DNA of 64,000 bases, from contig JAEUWY010000001.1 of NCBI GenBank assembly GCA_022059125.1, positions 1,054,001-1,118,000 on the forward strand, read 5' to 3'. Below the pieces are notes generated by a model. It searched no databases. It saw nothing but the letters and a program-made list of their open reading frames with translations, and was not told the DNA's origin. Below, one piece after another: positions 11,616 to 22,622 of the stretch; the stretch's first letter is position 1; each line of letters begins with the position of its first letter. The position numbers were made by a program, and so were the translations under genes. Source of the stretch: Corynespora cassiicola (taxonomy: Eukaryota; Ascomycota; Dothideomycetes; Pleosporales; Corynesporascaceae).

Positions 11616-12413
11616 TCACTGGCGGGGCTTGGCCACGGGGGTCCATGGCGAGTACTTGCTCTTGGTGCTGCACGTGGTTGGTTAGTTGAGCATGGCCATT
11701 GGAACCTCACAAACATACGTGCTGTACGGCTTGTAGCCAGATCGGCTCCACGTCAACGTGGGGCGGTGCTCCTTTGGCTCCCACACGCGGACCTGTCGCT
11801 GGAGGATCGGGTCCTGCGAGGGGGCCTTGTCGACCATGTACGACATCCAGGCGTGCCTAGTTCTATCAGATACATCCATAGCTATAATTCAACTTCATCA
11901 TACCATCCGGGCTCGATTTGGGAGCTGTTCAAAGTCAGTCACGCTGGCTAGAGGTTTCTAAGGCTGGACACTTACGGATCAAACTCATGGTCCTTGTAGT
12001 CAACCCAGCGGGTTCTCACTACGCAACAAGATCAATTGACCGTCCTGCACCTAGACGAATGGCGCTGACTCACGGGGGAGCTCCTCCTCCAAGTTCTCGT
12101 AGTATTTGTTGCCGTACTTGTCGGCTCCAATGAAGGCTCCGGCCTTGGTGTCGCCTGCGTCGTGTGAGCCCTTTTGCCCTTTTTACGCCCTTTTCCCTTT
12201 ACATACCAATGTACTACAAATCCGAATGGCAGTGGTTAGCGGCGAATGCGAGCGTAAGGCGTGGTGGTGGAGGGTAGTCGTACCTGCATTTGGTGGCCGA
12301 AATCCTGTGAAAGAGGGTCAATTCGCGTTCAAACTGCAGCGGGAGCTGTGGGAGACACGTACCTTGATTCCAACGCGGCGGATGTTCCGCAGCGTCCTGA
12401 GGAGAGTCGACAT
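11616..12413 (-). CDS. nuo-13.4: NADH:ubiquinone oxidoreductase subunit NDUFA12 (13.4-kDa type)
   Basis: This is an accessory subunit of mitochondrial complex I. The model needs eight exons on the minus strand: 12363-12413, 12284-12304, 12207-12213, 12074-12154, 11976-12018, 11904-11924, 11719-11856 and 11616-11667. All junctions are GT-AG and phases add up to 414 nt (137 residues), the family length. Conserved pieces appear in order: MSTLLRTLRNIRRVG, QMQYIGDTKAG, DKYGNKYYEN, LRTRWVDYKD, WHAWMSYMVDKAP, GYKPYSTTKSKY and a short WTPVAKPRQ end. Exon 3 is only 7 nt, yet it is required for the conserved YIGD segment and to keep frame. Retaining the last intron would end the protein at a TAA in VPMAMLN. 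The start codon lies 181 bp from that of PGS1, in the opposite orientation. Confidence 0.93.
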
Positions 12414-12594
12414 GGCGGCGGCGTTATCTGGTGGGAGTGGGCTTGATGCGTCGATGACCTTGAGCGTGAGAGAAGCCAAGACCCGAGCTAGCGTCCGAAA
12501 GTGGTCTAGCGCATATATCCCTGCCCTCAAAGCTGCAACTTCAAAACTTCAGGAGCTAGAAGCATCAGCAACATCAGCTTTACGAGTGGTCAGC

Positions 12595-14506
12595 ATGATA
12601 ATACGGAACTTGATAAGGGCTCATAGCCCCAGGGGCGCAGCCGCGCGCGGTTTTCGCAGTTCCACTCGTCCCTTCAGGAGTTCGCGGAGATATTCGACGG
12701 CGAATGCACCTCCCATGGCTTCTTCAGCACCGCAGTCTCAAGCCTCCATGTTGGCTACGATTACGACCGATTTGGATAAGATTGCACCGAAATTTGAGAT
12801 TCAGCCAGAGAGGATCCACATCATCAAGACACCCTCGGAGTTTTATGACAATCTGAAGGTAAGTTCAGCAAGTCACATCTTTTGTTTACAGTCTCTATTT
12901 TCAGTTGTTACAAGTCTACGTTTCTTCATTTTCCTGCCACAATTTTCCCATATTGAGTGTTGGCGAACTGTTTCATTCCAAAATCAATCAGGTGTTCTAT
13001 ACCTTTGCCATCAATTTTGTCAACCCCCTTTACTACAAATGTTTTGCTTTGCTTCCAATCCGAAGAATTCTCAATCAATCTCAAAGCACGCGGTCTACAT
13101 CCACCGTGGTTTTCCTTTCATCAGACCATCAATTCTAATTCACCCAGTCCAAAATCCTCTCAGCCAAATCTCGAGTCTACCTCAGCACCCTCTACATTGG
13201 CAAGACTGAACACGACCTGATCAAGACGCTCCACACAGCCCTGGCCAACAACCCCAACCTCCAAGTCTCCATTCTCACCGACGCCCTGCGCGGAACTCGC
13301 GAATCCCCCAAAGCCTCATGTGCCTCCCTCCTCGCACCCCTCATCTCCGAATTCCCCGGGCGCGTGGAGATCCGCATGTACCACACGCCCAACCTCACCG
13401 GTCTGCGCAAGCGTCTCGTCCCGAAGCGCATCAACGAAGGCTGGGGCCTCCAGCACATGAAGCTCTACGGCATCGACGACACGCTCATCATGAGCGGCGC
13501 CAACTTGAGCGAGGACTACTTCACCAACCGCCAGGATCGGTACCACATGTTCGAGTCGGCCGACCTGGCCAACTACTTTGGTAAGATCCACGCCGGCGTG
13601 TGCTCCCTGAGCTTCGACATCCAACCCTCCGCCACCGAGGCCCAGGGCTACACCATGGACTGGCCCGCCTCGAATCCAGCGCCCAACCCCCTCGCCGACC
13701 CCAAGGCCTTCAGAGCTGCCTCCGCAAAACACCTGGAGCCCCTCCTGACGCCCGCCAACTCCCCGCCAGCCGCCCCCCCCTCTCCAGGAAGCACGAAAAT
13801 ATACCCCATCCTCTCCCTCGTCCCCCTCCTCAAATCATCCACCGAACTCCCCTCCCTAACCACCATCCTCTCCTCCCTCGCCCGTCCCCCCCTCCACCCC
13901 GCCACCTGGACCTTCACCGCCGGCTACTTCAACATGACCCCCGCATTCCGCAGGCTACTCCTCGGCACGCGCCCCGCCGCAGGCACCGTCCTGACGGCGC
14001 ACCCGCACGCGAACGGCTTCTTCGGCTCAAAGGGCGTGAGCGGCATGTTGCCCGACGCGTACACGCACCTGTGCGCCATGTTCTTGAAGCGTGTGAGGTG
14101 GGAGGGGTTGGAGGGGAGCGTGCGGCTCAAGGAGTGGAGGAGGGGGATGGTGGGGGAGGAGGGGGGGTGGACGTATCATGCCAAGGGGTTGTGGGTCGCG
14201 TTTCCCAAGGCTGCGGAGGGACAGGCTGCAGAGGGGGTTGCTGAGGTGGAGGCGGAAGACCCGAGCCTCACGGTCGTGGGGAGCAGTAATTACACCAAGC
14301 GCTCGTACGAGCTCGATCTCGAGGCCAACGTCGTCATCGCGACGAGCGACCCCGGGCTGAGGCGCCGGCTGGGCGAGGAGGTAAAGTGGCTCAGCGAGTA
14401 CGCCGCGCCCGTCGACGAGCGCGAGTTCGAGAAACCGGAGCGCAAGGTCAGCGTTGGGGTGCGGCTCAGCATGTGGCTCGTCAGGGTGCTGGGAGGAGCG
14501 TTGTGA
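12595..14506 (+). CDS. PGS1: CDP-diacylglycerol-glycerol-3-phosphate 3-phosphatidyltransferase
   Basis: This mitochondrial enzyme makes phosphatidylglycerophosphate, the first committed step to cardiolipin. Exons are 12595-12858 and 13148-14506 with one GT-AG intron of 289 nt, giving 540 residues. The N-terminus (MIIRNLIRAHSPRG, rich in Arg and Ser) looks like a mitochondrial presequence. Two phospholipase-D-type HxK motifs are visible: HMKLYGIDDTLIMSGAN near residue 190, and HAKGLWV near 431 followed by SSNYTKRS. The YLSTLYIGKTEH segment just after the intron is typical of Pgs1. A Pro/Ser-rich insertion lies between the two halves. The intron is longer than most here, and its acceptor (TTCACCCAG) was chosen because it restores KSKILSAKSRVYLS. 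The gene shares a short divergent promoter with NDUFA12. Confidence 0.95.
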
Positions 14507-14834
14507 GAGAAGGCCAAGCCGCGCTGTGTGCTGCATTGTACTGTTATCGGTTTTTTTTTTCTCTCTTTCCTGCCCGCTTGTATTGGGCCTGTAGGCTTTT
14601 GTAACATCACGCATAGAGTGTATCATAGGGAGGTGGCATTTCGAGACCCGGAGATTTAATAGACATTATGAAGGCGTATGTGTCAAAGAGGGTATCTAGA
14701 GTAGAAGAATCCCGAATGAGGGAGGAAAGCCCAGTCTGAAGACACCATTCCGATCCGACCCTATCCTATCCCATCCAGCCCAGCCCCCGCATCCCAGCCG
14801 ATACATAGGGGAAAAAAAATCTTGTTTTGCTTTT
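14507..14834. other. Short convergent intergenic region
   Basis: It holds the 3' flanks of PGS1 and SMP3. A T-run (14550s) and an A-run near 14813 are the only notable elements. No gene is seen. Confidence 0.6.
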
Positions 14835-16568
14835 CTACTCTTGCTCTGCTGTCGACCAGCAGTTTCGGGTTACCCGCCAGATGACCAATCCCCGATCACC
14901 CACAACCCGTCCAAGCGTCTTCCAAACCCCGTCGTCCGCAAAGTCCATATCGTCGAGGTTCAGGTGGCGCCTGTAGCTCCATACTTCTTCGAGGGAAACG
15001 TCCTTGCGAGCGTGGATGTCATGGTAGGGGTTCAGGAAGTAGGCCGAGCGTGGCGCAACGAGGTATACGGCACCTCTTCCTTCAATCTTGGGCGGTTTCC
15101 GCGTCCGACAAGTTGGAAGCGCGCCCTTGACCTCCTCGAGCATCTTTTCGCCAGACATACCCATTAGGTCGATTGTCTTCAGCTCCTCGTTCTTGCCATT
15201 CAATAGCCAGATCGGAGGGCTGTACGTCTTCCACCAAAAGGCGTGAGTGACGGTCTCGTTTGTTTTGGCGATGTGCATCTGCACGGGCACTACCCCACCT
15301 TGGTGATAGACGCCCATGAGCCCGCCCAAGACCGCATTGAAGACCACCCAAACGGATACCCACAGTTTGGCCTGTCGTTTGGGCAGGCTGATCGAGGATA
15401 AGATGAGGGGAACGGCAGGGAGGAGAAACCGCGCTTCTTGGTGGGGGAAAACTCCCAGAACGGCCACTCCAGACATGGCGGCGAGGTTGGTGGGGCTAAA
15501 ACGGTCGCGGCCGAAGAACATCAAAGGGAACGCTGGACCGATCAGCTGCGGAAGGTTGACGAGGAAATGCTGCCAGCGCGGATGTATTCCATGCTGAGCC
15601 AAGTTTGCAGAATCCGAATTGTATAGGAAATTGTTCAGGGGTGTGATGACGGGCTCGCGGAGCTTGGAGAAGGTGAATTCGCCAGGGGTATAGAAGGCCG
15701 TGTCGACACTGATGGCTATGAAAGCTGTAAAGAGAGCGAATAGGGCAATGAAGAGGAGCGAGAAGGGCCTGTACGTGTCAGAAGATTTCTTTCTCTTGGA
15801 GAGTTCCACCCCACATACTTTCGCTTGAAGTGAGGCAGCAGGCTGAGGATGGGCAGCACGAGGAAAGCCGGGAATGTGATGCGATTGAAGACGCCTACGA
15901 CGACCAAGGCGCCTAGAAAGGACGAGGCTAGCAGGCCGGAGTGTTTCTGTGAGCCGTCAGCTGCAAGTCCCAATACGGACGGGATCGGGAGGGCATTTCC
16001 GGCGCCCAGGGCCTACCTACCTTGTCCTCGACTATTCTCCGTATGAGCACCAGACTCCAGCTCACCAGCAGCGTCTCCAGGCTGTTGGAGAAGGTATGGG
16101 TCTGGAAGGTCCACGTCACGTACGAAGACGCAATCAACAGCACGGCGACGCGCCTCGCGCGGGGCGACTGGACAAGCTCCTGGATGGCCCAGTCCTCAAG
16201 CACCACGCTCAGGGCGAGCATCATGAGGCGCAAGGTCCAGTACACGACCGAGGGGGACACCTCGCCGGTGCCGAAGCCCTCCCAGAGCCAGCGCAGGATG
16301 TACATGGGCCATCCGTAGGCGAGCCATAGCGGGAAGGCGCTGCGAATGGGATGGTCGGAAGTGAACTCCCAGGTGCTGTGGACGGGGTACGAAAAGACGC
16401 GACCTGGAGGCGTGGGAGTTAGCTGCCGTCGCTGCAGTAGCGCAAAGCTGCCCACGTACCTGCAATGACCTCGGGGCCCTGGAAGTTCTCGTCCGGGTGC
16501 AGATAACTCGGCGAGAGGGCCAGGTAGACGCGCACCAGAATCAGCAAGAAATAAGTTCGCCGCCACAT
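14835..16568 (-). CDS. SMP3: GPI mannosyltransferase 4 (GT22, Smp3/PIG-Z type)
   Basis: This ER multi-pass enzyme adds the fourth, side-chain mannose to the GPI anchor core, using dolichol-phosphate mannose. Exons on the minus strand are 16460-16568, 16021-16403, 15819-15946 and 14835-15768, all GT-AG, giving 517 residues. The luminal loop-1 motif [17 protein letters not shown], diagnostic for GT22 mannosyltransferases, spans the first splice junction near residue 24. Many hydrophobic segments follow, then the HQEARFLLP motif typical of the family (residues in exon 4). The start ATG at 16568 leads directly into a hydrophobic first helix. Family and subfamily fit well; the only doubt is whether an upstream exon exists, and none is needed. 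Confidence 0.93.
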
Positions 16569-17853
16569 GATGCCAACGGAGCGAGTCGGTCGTGGAGGAG
16601 CGAGGGGGGCGGGCGCATGTCTGCGCAGTCCAAGGTGCTTTTTGGCAGAAAAGTGCCAGCAGGCTGTCTGGCCGGCTGTTGCGGGCGTGATCAAACAACA
16701 CCAGTGACGGGTCCACGGGTGCTACGCCCACGCGGAAAAAGGGGGGGGTGCCTTAATGATTCGCAGGGCGCCCACCTCGAGAGTCAGGAGAGATTGCGAG
16801 CTACATGGCGAGGGGGGCCATAATATTCTCCACGCACAGCAGGCAGCGCTCCAGGCTCCGTCAGACGGCTCCGTCAGATGCGATGGACATGGCCGCAAAC
16901 GACGCGGCGGCCACGCAGCCCTTGGACGACGCCCTCGAATGCGGGCAGCGGCGGGAGTCTTGGCGGATTGCGAAGTCACGTGGAGGGGGATCCGACCTCG
17001 CCATGCAAGCAGCTTTGGAAGAAAGCAAGCATCGCGAGACACACATGGGACCTGCCGGCATCTGCATCTGCCCTGTGCCGCGGGCGAGGCGAAGCTTCGA
17101 GAAGGACGCCCGGGATTCAAGAACGATGACTGACGGCTGAGACGACCTGGGCGCCGGCCGACCCGAGTCCGGACGCCTGGCCAGCAGCTGCACAGCAGCC
17201 AGCCCGGGGAGCGCAGGCAGCACCGGGGGCAGGCAGCACGACGAAGCCACGGTCGGCCGGATTAAAGTGCGCCCTCAACGCATTCCCGTCGTGGTAGCGG
17301 AGCGGATCCGCCCACGTATCCATCCCGAGCAGCCAGGCTGAGGCCGGGGCGGGGGGCGCGAGGAGTCGCGGCGGATCCATGGGCGCGCGCCGAGTGCATC
17401 AACAAGCGCTTTCACGGCAGGGCGATTGTACCTGTACACTGTAGACTGCCGTACAATGTGGAAAAGAGAGAGGCCGGCTCAAGTGCATTGTCGGCGACTC
17501 GCACGTTGTGTCGTCGTTGTTACAGGCAAGGGACTCGCGCAGCCGTGGCTCGACAAAGAGCTGCAGCCTTGCGCTTGCCCTGATTGGGCGGGCTGGGGCC
17601 TGACTTCGCCTCAAGTGCGGGCGCGGGCGACCCGCCGTTTGTCTTCTGCCCTCATCCACCGTGCAAACGTCAACTCTGCCCACGCATATATAAGCCACCG
17701 CTGCCCGCGCCAGCATCTTCACTCCACCTCCATCTCACCGTCTGCACCCCACGACCCACACCCACACAACCGCCTGCGTCCTAGCCGCAATCCCGAAGTC
17801 CGCCCCACCCCGCCAGCTTCTCACGCTACAACGCCTGCCTCTCGCCATCCGCC
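16569..17853. other. Divergent intergenic region between SMP3 and SKP1
   Basis: This is a GC-rich 1.3-kb stretch serving as promoter for both flanking genes. I find no supported gene; the overlapping open frames on both strands reflect base composition. A TATA box for SKP1 is present near the right end. Confidence 0.55.
17687..17694 (+). promoter_or_regulatory. TATA box of SKP1
   Basis: TATATAAG lies about 160 bp before the SKP1 ATG and is followed by a C/A/T-rich leader. Confidence 0.5.
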
Positions 17854-18482
17854 ATGGCCGCCGAAGAGAGCAACACCAACAAGGTCGTCTTGACCACCTC
17901 CGACAACTTCGACCTCAAGGTGGACCGCGAGGTCGCCGAGCGCTCCATCTTGATCAAGAACCTGCTCGAGGATCTCGGCGGTGACAACCAAGAGGCAATC
18001 CCAATCCCCAATGTACGTATACGACTCCCAACGCCCCCCTCCCCATTACCCTCATCACGCAGATGCTAACTGTGCTACAGGTCAATGAGGCCGTCATGAA
18101 GAAGGTCCTCGAGTGGTGCGAGCACCACCGCAAAGATCCCCCCGCTTCCCAGGATGACGACTCCGACTCGCGCAAGAAGTCCACCGACATCGACGAGTGG
18201 GACCAGAAGTTCATGCAAGTCGACCAGGAGATGCTATTCGAGATCATTCTTGTGCGCTTTCCCCCACCCCCCTCTTTTTCCGCGCAATGCTAACTATTCC
18301 CGCAGGCTGCAAACTACCTCGACATCAAGGCCCTCCTCGACGTCGGCTGCAAGACCGTCGCCAACATGATCAAGGGCAAGTCCCCCGACGAGATCCGCAA
18401 GACTTTCAACATCCAGAACGACTTCACCCCCGAGGAGGAGGACCAGATTCGCCGCGAGAACGAGTGGGCCGAGGACCGCTAA
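17854..18482 (+). CDS. SKP1: SCF ubiquitin ligase adaptor Skp1
   Basis: Skp1 links F-box proteins to cullin-1 in SCF E3 ligases. Exons are 17854-18012, 18081-18251 and 18306-18482 with GT-AG introns of 68 and 54 nt, giving 168 residues, the normal length. The BTB/POZ-like N-terminal part carries the [14 protein letters not shown] segment. The C-terminal F-box-binding part carries [38 protein letters not shown] and the [16 protein letters not shown] end, matching fungal Skp1 closely. An acidic Asp/Ser linker separates the two. A TATA box and pyrimidine-rich leader lie upstream. Confidence 0.98.
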
Positions 18483-20349
18483 GCGGCTCCCAACCACCTC
18501 TCGTCTCCTTCGAACCACCCAACATACCCCGCACGACCCAACTACTTGACCGACGGCACTAGACGGCGATGCCGTCCACGAAATGGACTCACGACTGAAA
18601 ACGGAATCTTTATATGGTCTTTGGTGTTTCCGGGGGTATTCATTGCTACCGTCGGCCCCTTCATCACCACCAGGACTTCTTTTTCTCTTTTTTTTTATTG
18701 TGCACAGGGACAGAGACAGCGTAGCGGACCCGGACGAGCGCGTTCGCGCCCTCCGCACGGGCTTTTTGGTCTTTCAATCCGCCAAATATGCCTAGGAGGC
18801 GTGCAGCGCGCCATAGATTAGGATGATGCGTTGAGCCGTCATCGCCATCTTCTCTGGCAGCTGCTAATGAAAAAAACTTAAAAAAAAAAAAAGCCTAGAG
18901 GTCCCCGTCTCTGTTTGCAGTCGTGTCTCAGTGTGTGACCTTAGCTCCTGATCGCCCGTGTTACGTCATTTCCCCGAGATCGAGTCCGAGGGTGAGTCGT
19001 GTGCATTGACGTGTTGGGGCTCTGCGGGTTCGGAGCCGAGGCCCTGTTTTACATAGTATCATACAACAATCCAAATGTAGGTTTTGCTTTTTGACAACGT
19101 GTTTTTATTTCTGCGCGTGATACATTGCTCATACTAAAGCCTCCAATAATGAATTAAATCGATGCGTTAGCATGGTCCGGTACCAGGGTAGCACGGGTGT
19201 AATTATCGTAGTATGCATAGCATGAGGATGGTATAGGCGGCCAGTGCTCTCCGTCCTCCTTGCAGGGAAGACTAGGAAATCCACACCACGTGTGACTGCT
19301 TCGCCGCAAGAGCTAACCGCACATATCCTCTTCGGCTGTGCTCTCTCTAGGAGACCTGAGATTCGTCTCCGCGAATGTAGTATTAAAATTTTCCGACGCG
19401 GAAGGCCCGAGCCTAGGGAGATCAATGGTAGTAGAGTACAATACAATGCTCAATCCGCCTCCACATTGTCCCTACTCGCACCCTACATCAATGTCCCCGA
19501 AGGGAGGGCCAGTCCGCACATGGTAACTCTGTATCAGAAGGGGAAGAGAGGCTGCTTAGGTATCTTCACTGCATGCCAGCGGGGAGGAGAGATTCCACTT
19601 CACGTAACTCTAACGCCACATAATTTGTTGCTGCACGAGTCACAATCAGGGGATTGATAATCATTGCCCCTGCAGGGAGCGAAGGGGCCAGTCCCTCGAT
19701 GGTAACTCTGTAGCAGAAGGGAAAGAGAGGCTGATTAGAGATTTCTATTACATGCCAGCGGGGAGGGGAGGAAGGGGGGGGTGGGGGTGTGATCCACCTC
19801 ACGTAACTCTAACGCTGCACAAGTTACCTAAAGTAGATTGATCCCTCCTGCCCTGCAAATTGTCCCCGCTTCTCAATTTGCCTTTTAATCTTTATACAGT
19901 TGAAAAAAATTCTTTAATCTGAACGATGACAAATGGATCATCTCGATACAGAGACGAAATAAAGAAGACAAAATTTCGTATAATGCAGAAAAACTACATA
20001 ATACGAAAATATTCGGTCGACTGAGAACTGCTTCTAAGGATTTTACCTGTTGTGCGCACACCAAGGAAAGATCCTAGTGTTAACAGAAATGCATTCACTA
20101 AGCTCTCTTTGGTAGAAGACAAACTTGACATAGTATCAATGTCATGAGTTATGCAGAAGTTCATACTACCTTCTTTCGGATAATTATGTCAGCGATACAT
20201 GCGGCTAATATGCTGATTCTTATTCGGCTTGGCCTTGCTTAGACGACCCCTCATAGCCCTGTCTATTTCTCTTCCTCTGTTACCGCTCGATATCTTCTTT
20301 TGCTCTTTTCACAAACTATCCTAGCTCTTAAGAAGGTGAGGTGTCAAAA
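18483..20349. other. Intergenic region with duplicated block
   Basis: It holds the SKP1 3' flank (poly-A run at about 18886-18897), then A+T-richer DNA. Two imperfect copies of a block of about 115-136 bp lie at 19506-19620 and 19685-19820. I see no supported gene. Confidence 0.55.
19506..19820. repeat. Imperfect direct duplication (about 115 and 136 bp copies)
   Basis: Copy 1 (about 19506-19620) and copy 2 (about 19685-19820) share in order GGCCAGTCC, ATGGTAACTCTGTA, CAGAAGGG, AAGAGAGGCTG, CATGCCAGCGGGGAGG and CACGTAACTCTAACGC. The second copy is longer through a G-rich expansion near 19770-19790. Neither copy is coding. It could be a decayed mobile-element fragment, but no terminal repeats or transposase are visible. 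Confidence 0.8.
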
Positions 20350-22622
20350 ATGTGCTACCAGGTTGTTGAGAGATACTCGATATGCCGTTGCCTATACTAT
20401 AAACATACCATAGATGGTTGCGCAGCACACGGGCAACGAGGTCATGTCGTTCAAGAAAAAATAATCCTGGTGGGTTATTCCTGTTCCAATCATAGCTCAG
20501 CAGGTCAGGTTGGAAACGAAAATGACCCAGAACCTTTCGAGTCTGATTCAGATGATGATACCGAGGGCAATAGGAGCATTTTTTCCGAGGCTCTCATCTC
20601 GAAAACGTCCACTCTAGTTACTACCAGTCAAGAGGAAGACATTGATCGTATTCTTGGGGCTCTGGTTGATGATCCCTTGTTGCCTTGGCCTGATCTGTTG
20701 AGCAAAAATCAAGCCAATCAAAGGCAAAATAATGCAAAGGATGTACGGTTCTTTCTACGTGCATTCGAAAGAAGTTTACGAGAAAGCGCGAATACGATAT
20801 TGGAAGCTCAAGTTTGTTCTTTTATACGACATCGCATCCCTTACCTCTCGGCTCGAATACATGAGCATTTCAACTTCCACAGAAGCAGCAACTTCAGCAC
20901 GGATGATATCCCCGAGAACAGAGCAGACAAGACAGAAACCTGGAGCAAAGCCATAGGTGACATGGATCCAGAATACGATCATGCTTTTATACCATCATTC
21001 GATACTATACGAGGTTTTCTATTCGATGGACAGCCGTTCGACATGATGAAAGAAAATCTCCGCAACTACGTACGCAATAACATAGGTTTCAATCGAGAGA
21101 TACAGGATGTTCCTTCGAAGGAAATCAGATTCTCCCGTGGATATTGGACCCGCGTAGAACTTTGTTTTAATCCTTCGAGATTAACACTCAGATCGCTTGG
21201 GAAGATATGATAGACAAATTCCTTGACGATGTTGATGAGAAGCCGACTCGTAGCTTTGGCCAATGGAAGTTGCCACGGGGGAATTACTCTAAGAGAGCTT
21301 TCATGTCACATGGTTCCAACGGAGCTAATGTGGTGTTTATTTGCGTGAGTTCTACTCACACTTGACAGGCATGAAAATTATCATTTTCTCCAGGTCTGTA
21401 ACACACCCATACAAGACAATTATACCGAAAACAAAGCGGGTGGTATTCGGAAATTTCAGAATCTACTCAATTCATATACAGCAGTAAAGAGATATAGCTG
21501 GCCAGAGCTGCAGACAGCGCTTAGCCAGCGAGCCTGGAAGACAATGCCAAATCTCTTTTTTCGTGGATCGAAACAACGTTCATCCAGTGCAACCCTACCC
21601 AGCCATCAACCTCGGCCATTCAATGCTTCTCCTCAAAACGATACACGCTGCACGAGTCACGTCAGCTCCGATCCTGGAGGTCATACATTCATTCATCCCT
21701 GTTTACCATACTCGCTATACCTTACCCGAATGGAGCCCTTGCAGGCTTGCAACCTGACGTGTGATTCCGATTTCTTCCACGCCAAGAGGTGGAGATACTA
21801 CGGGAGTAAATCAAGATTTCAGATAATGCTCTCGTTCAAAAAACCTGTAGCAATTACATTCGTGAAGGTAATTTTTGGCGAAATTTGACTTCTCTTGGAT
21901 TGAAGTACATGAGCTAGGGAACATTCGAACCACAGTACCATTTTAATTTATAATCCAGCTGATTCATTTCCAGTTCACGTTGTATCAAAATCAAATCGTC
22001 GATGTCCACGAGAGAGACCAGATCCCGCCTGGGTCTTTAAAAGATGAATATGTCTACACGCCTATGCCTGCCGACACGATTCCACCCATAGGACCAAATC
22101 TTCTCCTGCATTTCTTTGAGTGAGTAAAGATCTTGAACTTCCATCAAGTTGAATTCCAAACCTATTCTCCCAACAACTGCCTTTGAGCACACAAGAAAAC
22201 GTTCACCTCTTAGGTGTTCCCTTTCTCCTATACAGCCCCTGCAAACATCAGATAAAACAATATAACTATAGTTGCCTGGTAAAACAGACATGCTAATACA
22301 TATTCCTATCCTCATTCTTCTAATTTAAATTTCCAGAAACCCCGACCACGCCCCTCCAAATCTAACCCTTCTCCCCCGCATCCCAAAGCGAAAGCCCCAA
22401 AAACTCGAACCCTGCCCCATCCGCGGCAGCAGCGTCGGTTGGGGCCTACAGATCGTCACTGACATAGACCAGCTCAAACTCTTCCTCTTCGGGCTCGTCG
22501 CTTCCATCCTAAGCATGGTCTTTGGTGTGACCTGGACGCTGGTACGGGGGGACATTCAAGGCGGCTTTGGGGTTGCGGGCTTCATGTTGACTTTTTTTCT
22601 TTTTTGCCATTGGGCCCCTTAA
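20350..22622 (+). CDS. Uncharacterised fungal membrane protein with N-terminal Cys/His motif
   Basis: I do not know a function. Proposed exons are 20350-21069, 21180-21344, 21394-21867, 21974-22119 and 22337-22622, giving about 596 residues. The protein starts MCYQVVERYSICRC and has a Cys/His pattern (C2, C12, C14, H19, C24, H27, H32, C45, H48) that could bind metal. An acidic Ser/Asp linker and a helical middle part follow. The C-terminal part has FTLYQNQIVDVHERDQ, YTPMPADTIPPIGPN, RGSSVGWGLQIV and then two hydrophobic helices ending near the stop. I recall this N- and C-terminal pattern from unannotated fungal proteins. The last three junctions are well supported because they restore frame and conserved text. 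The first intron (21070-21179) is tentative: without it the frame ends at 21210. The gene sits in A+T-richer DNA than its neighbours. Confidence 0.7.

Noticed and set aside
11682..11879. Reading the last NDUFA12 exon straight to the stop at 11682
   Set aside because: A GTATGT donor inside it and an acceptor before CACCAAGAGC restore the conserved family C-terminus, so the spliced form is preferred.
13600..14244. 214-codon frame overlapping PGS1 in another frame
   Set aside because: It is a composition-driven shadow of PGS1 exon 2, full of Pro/Arg/His repeats.
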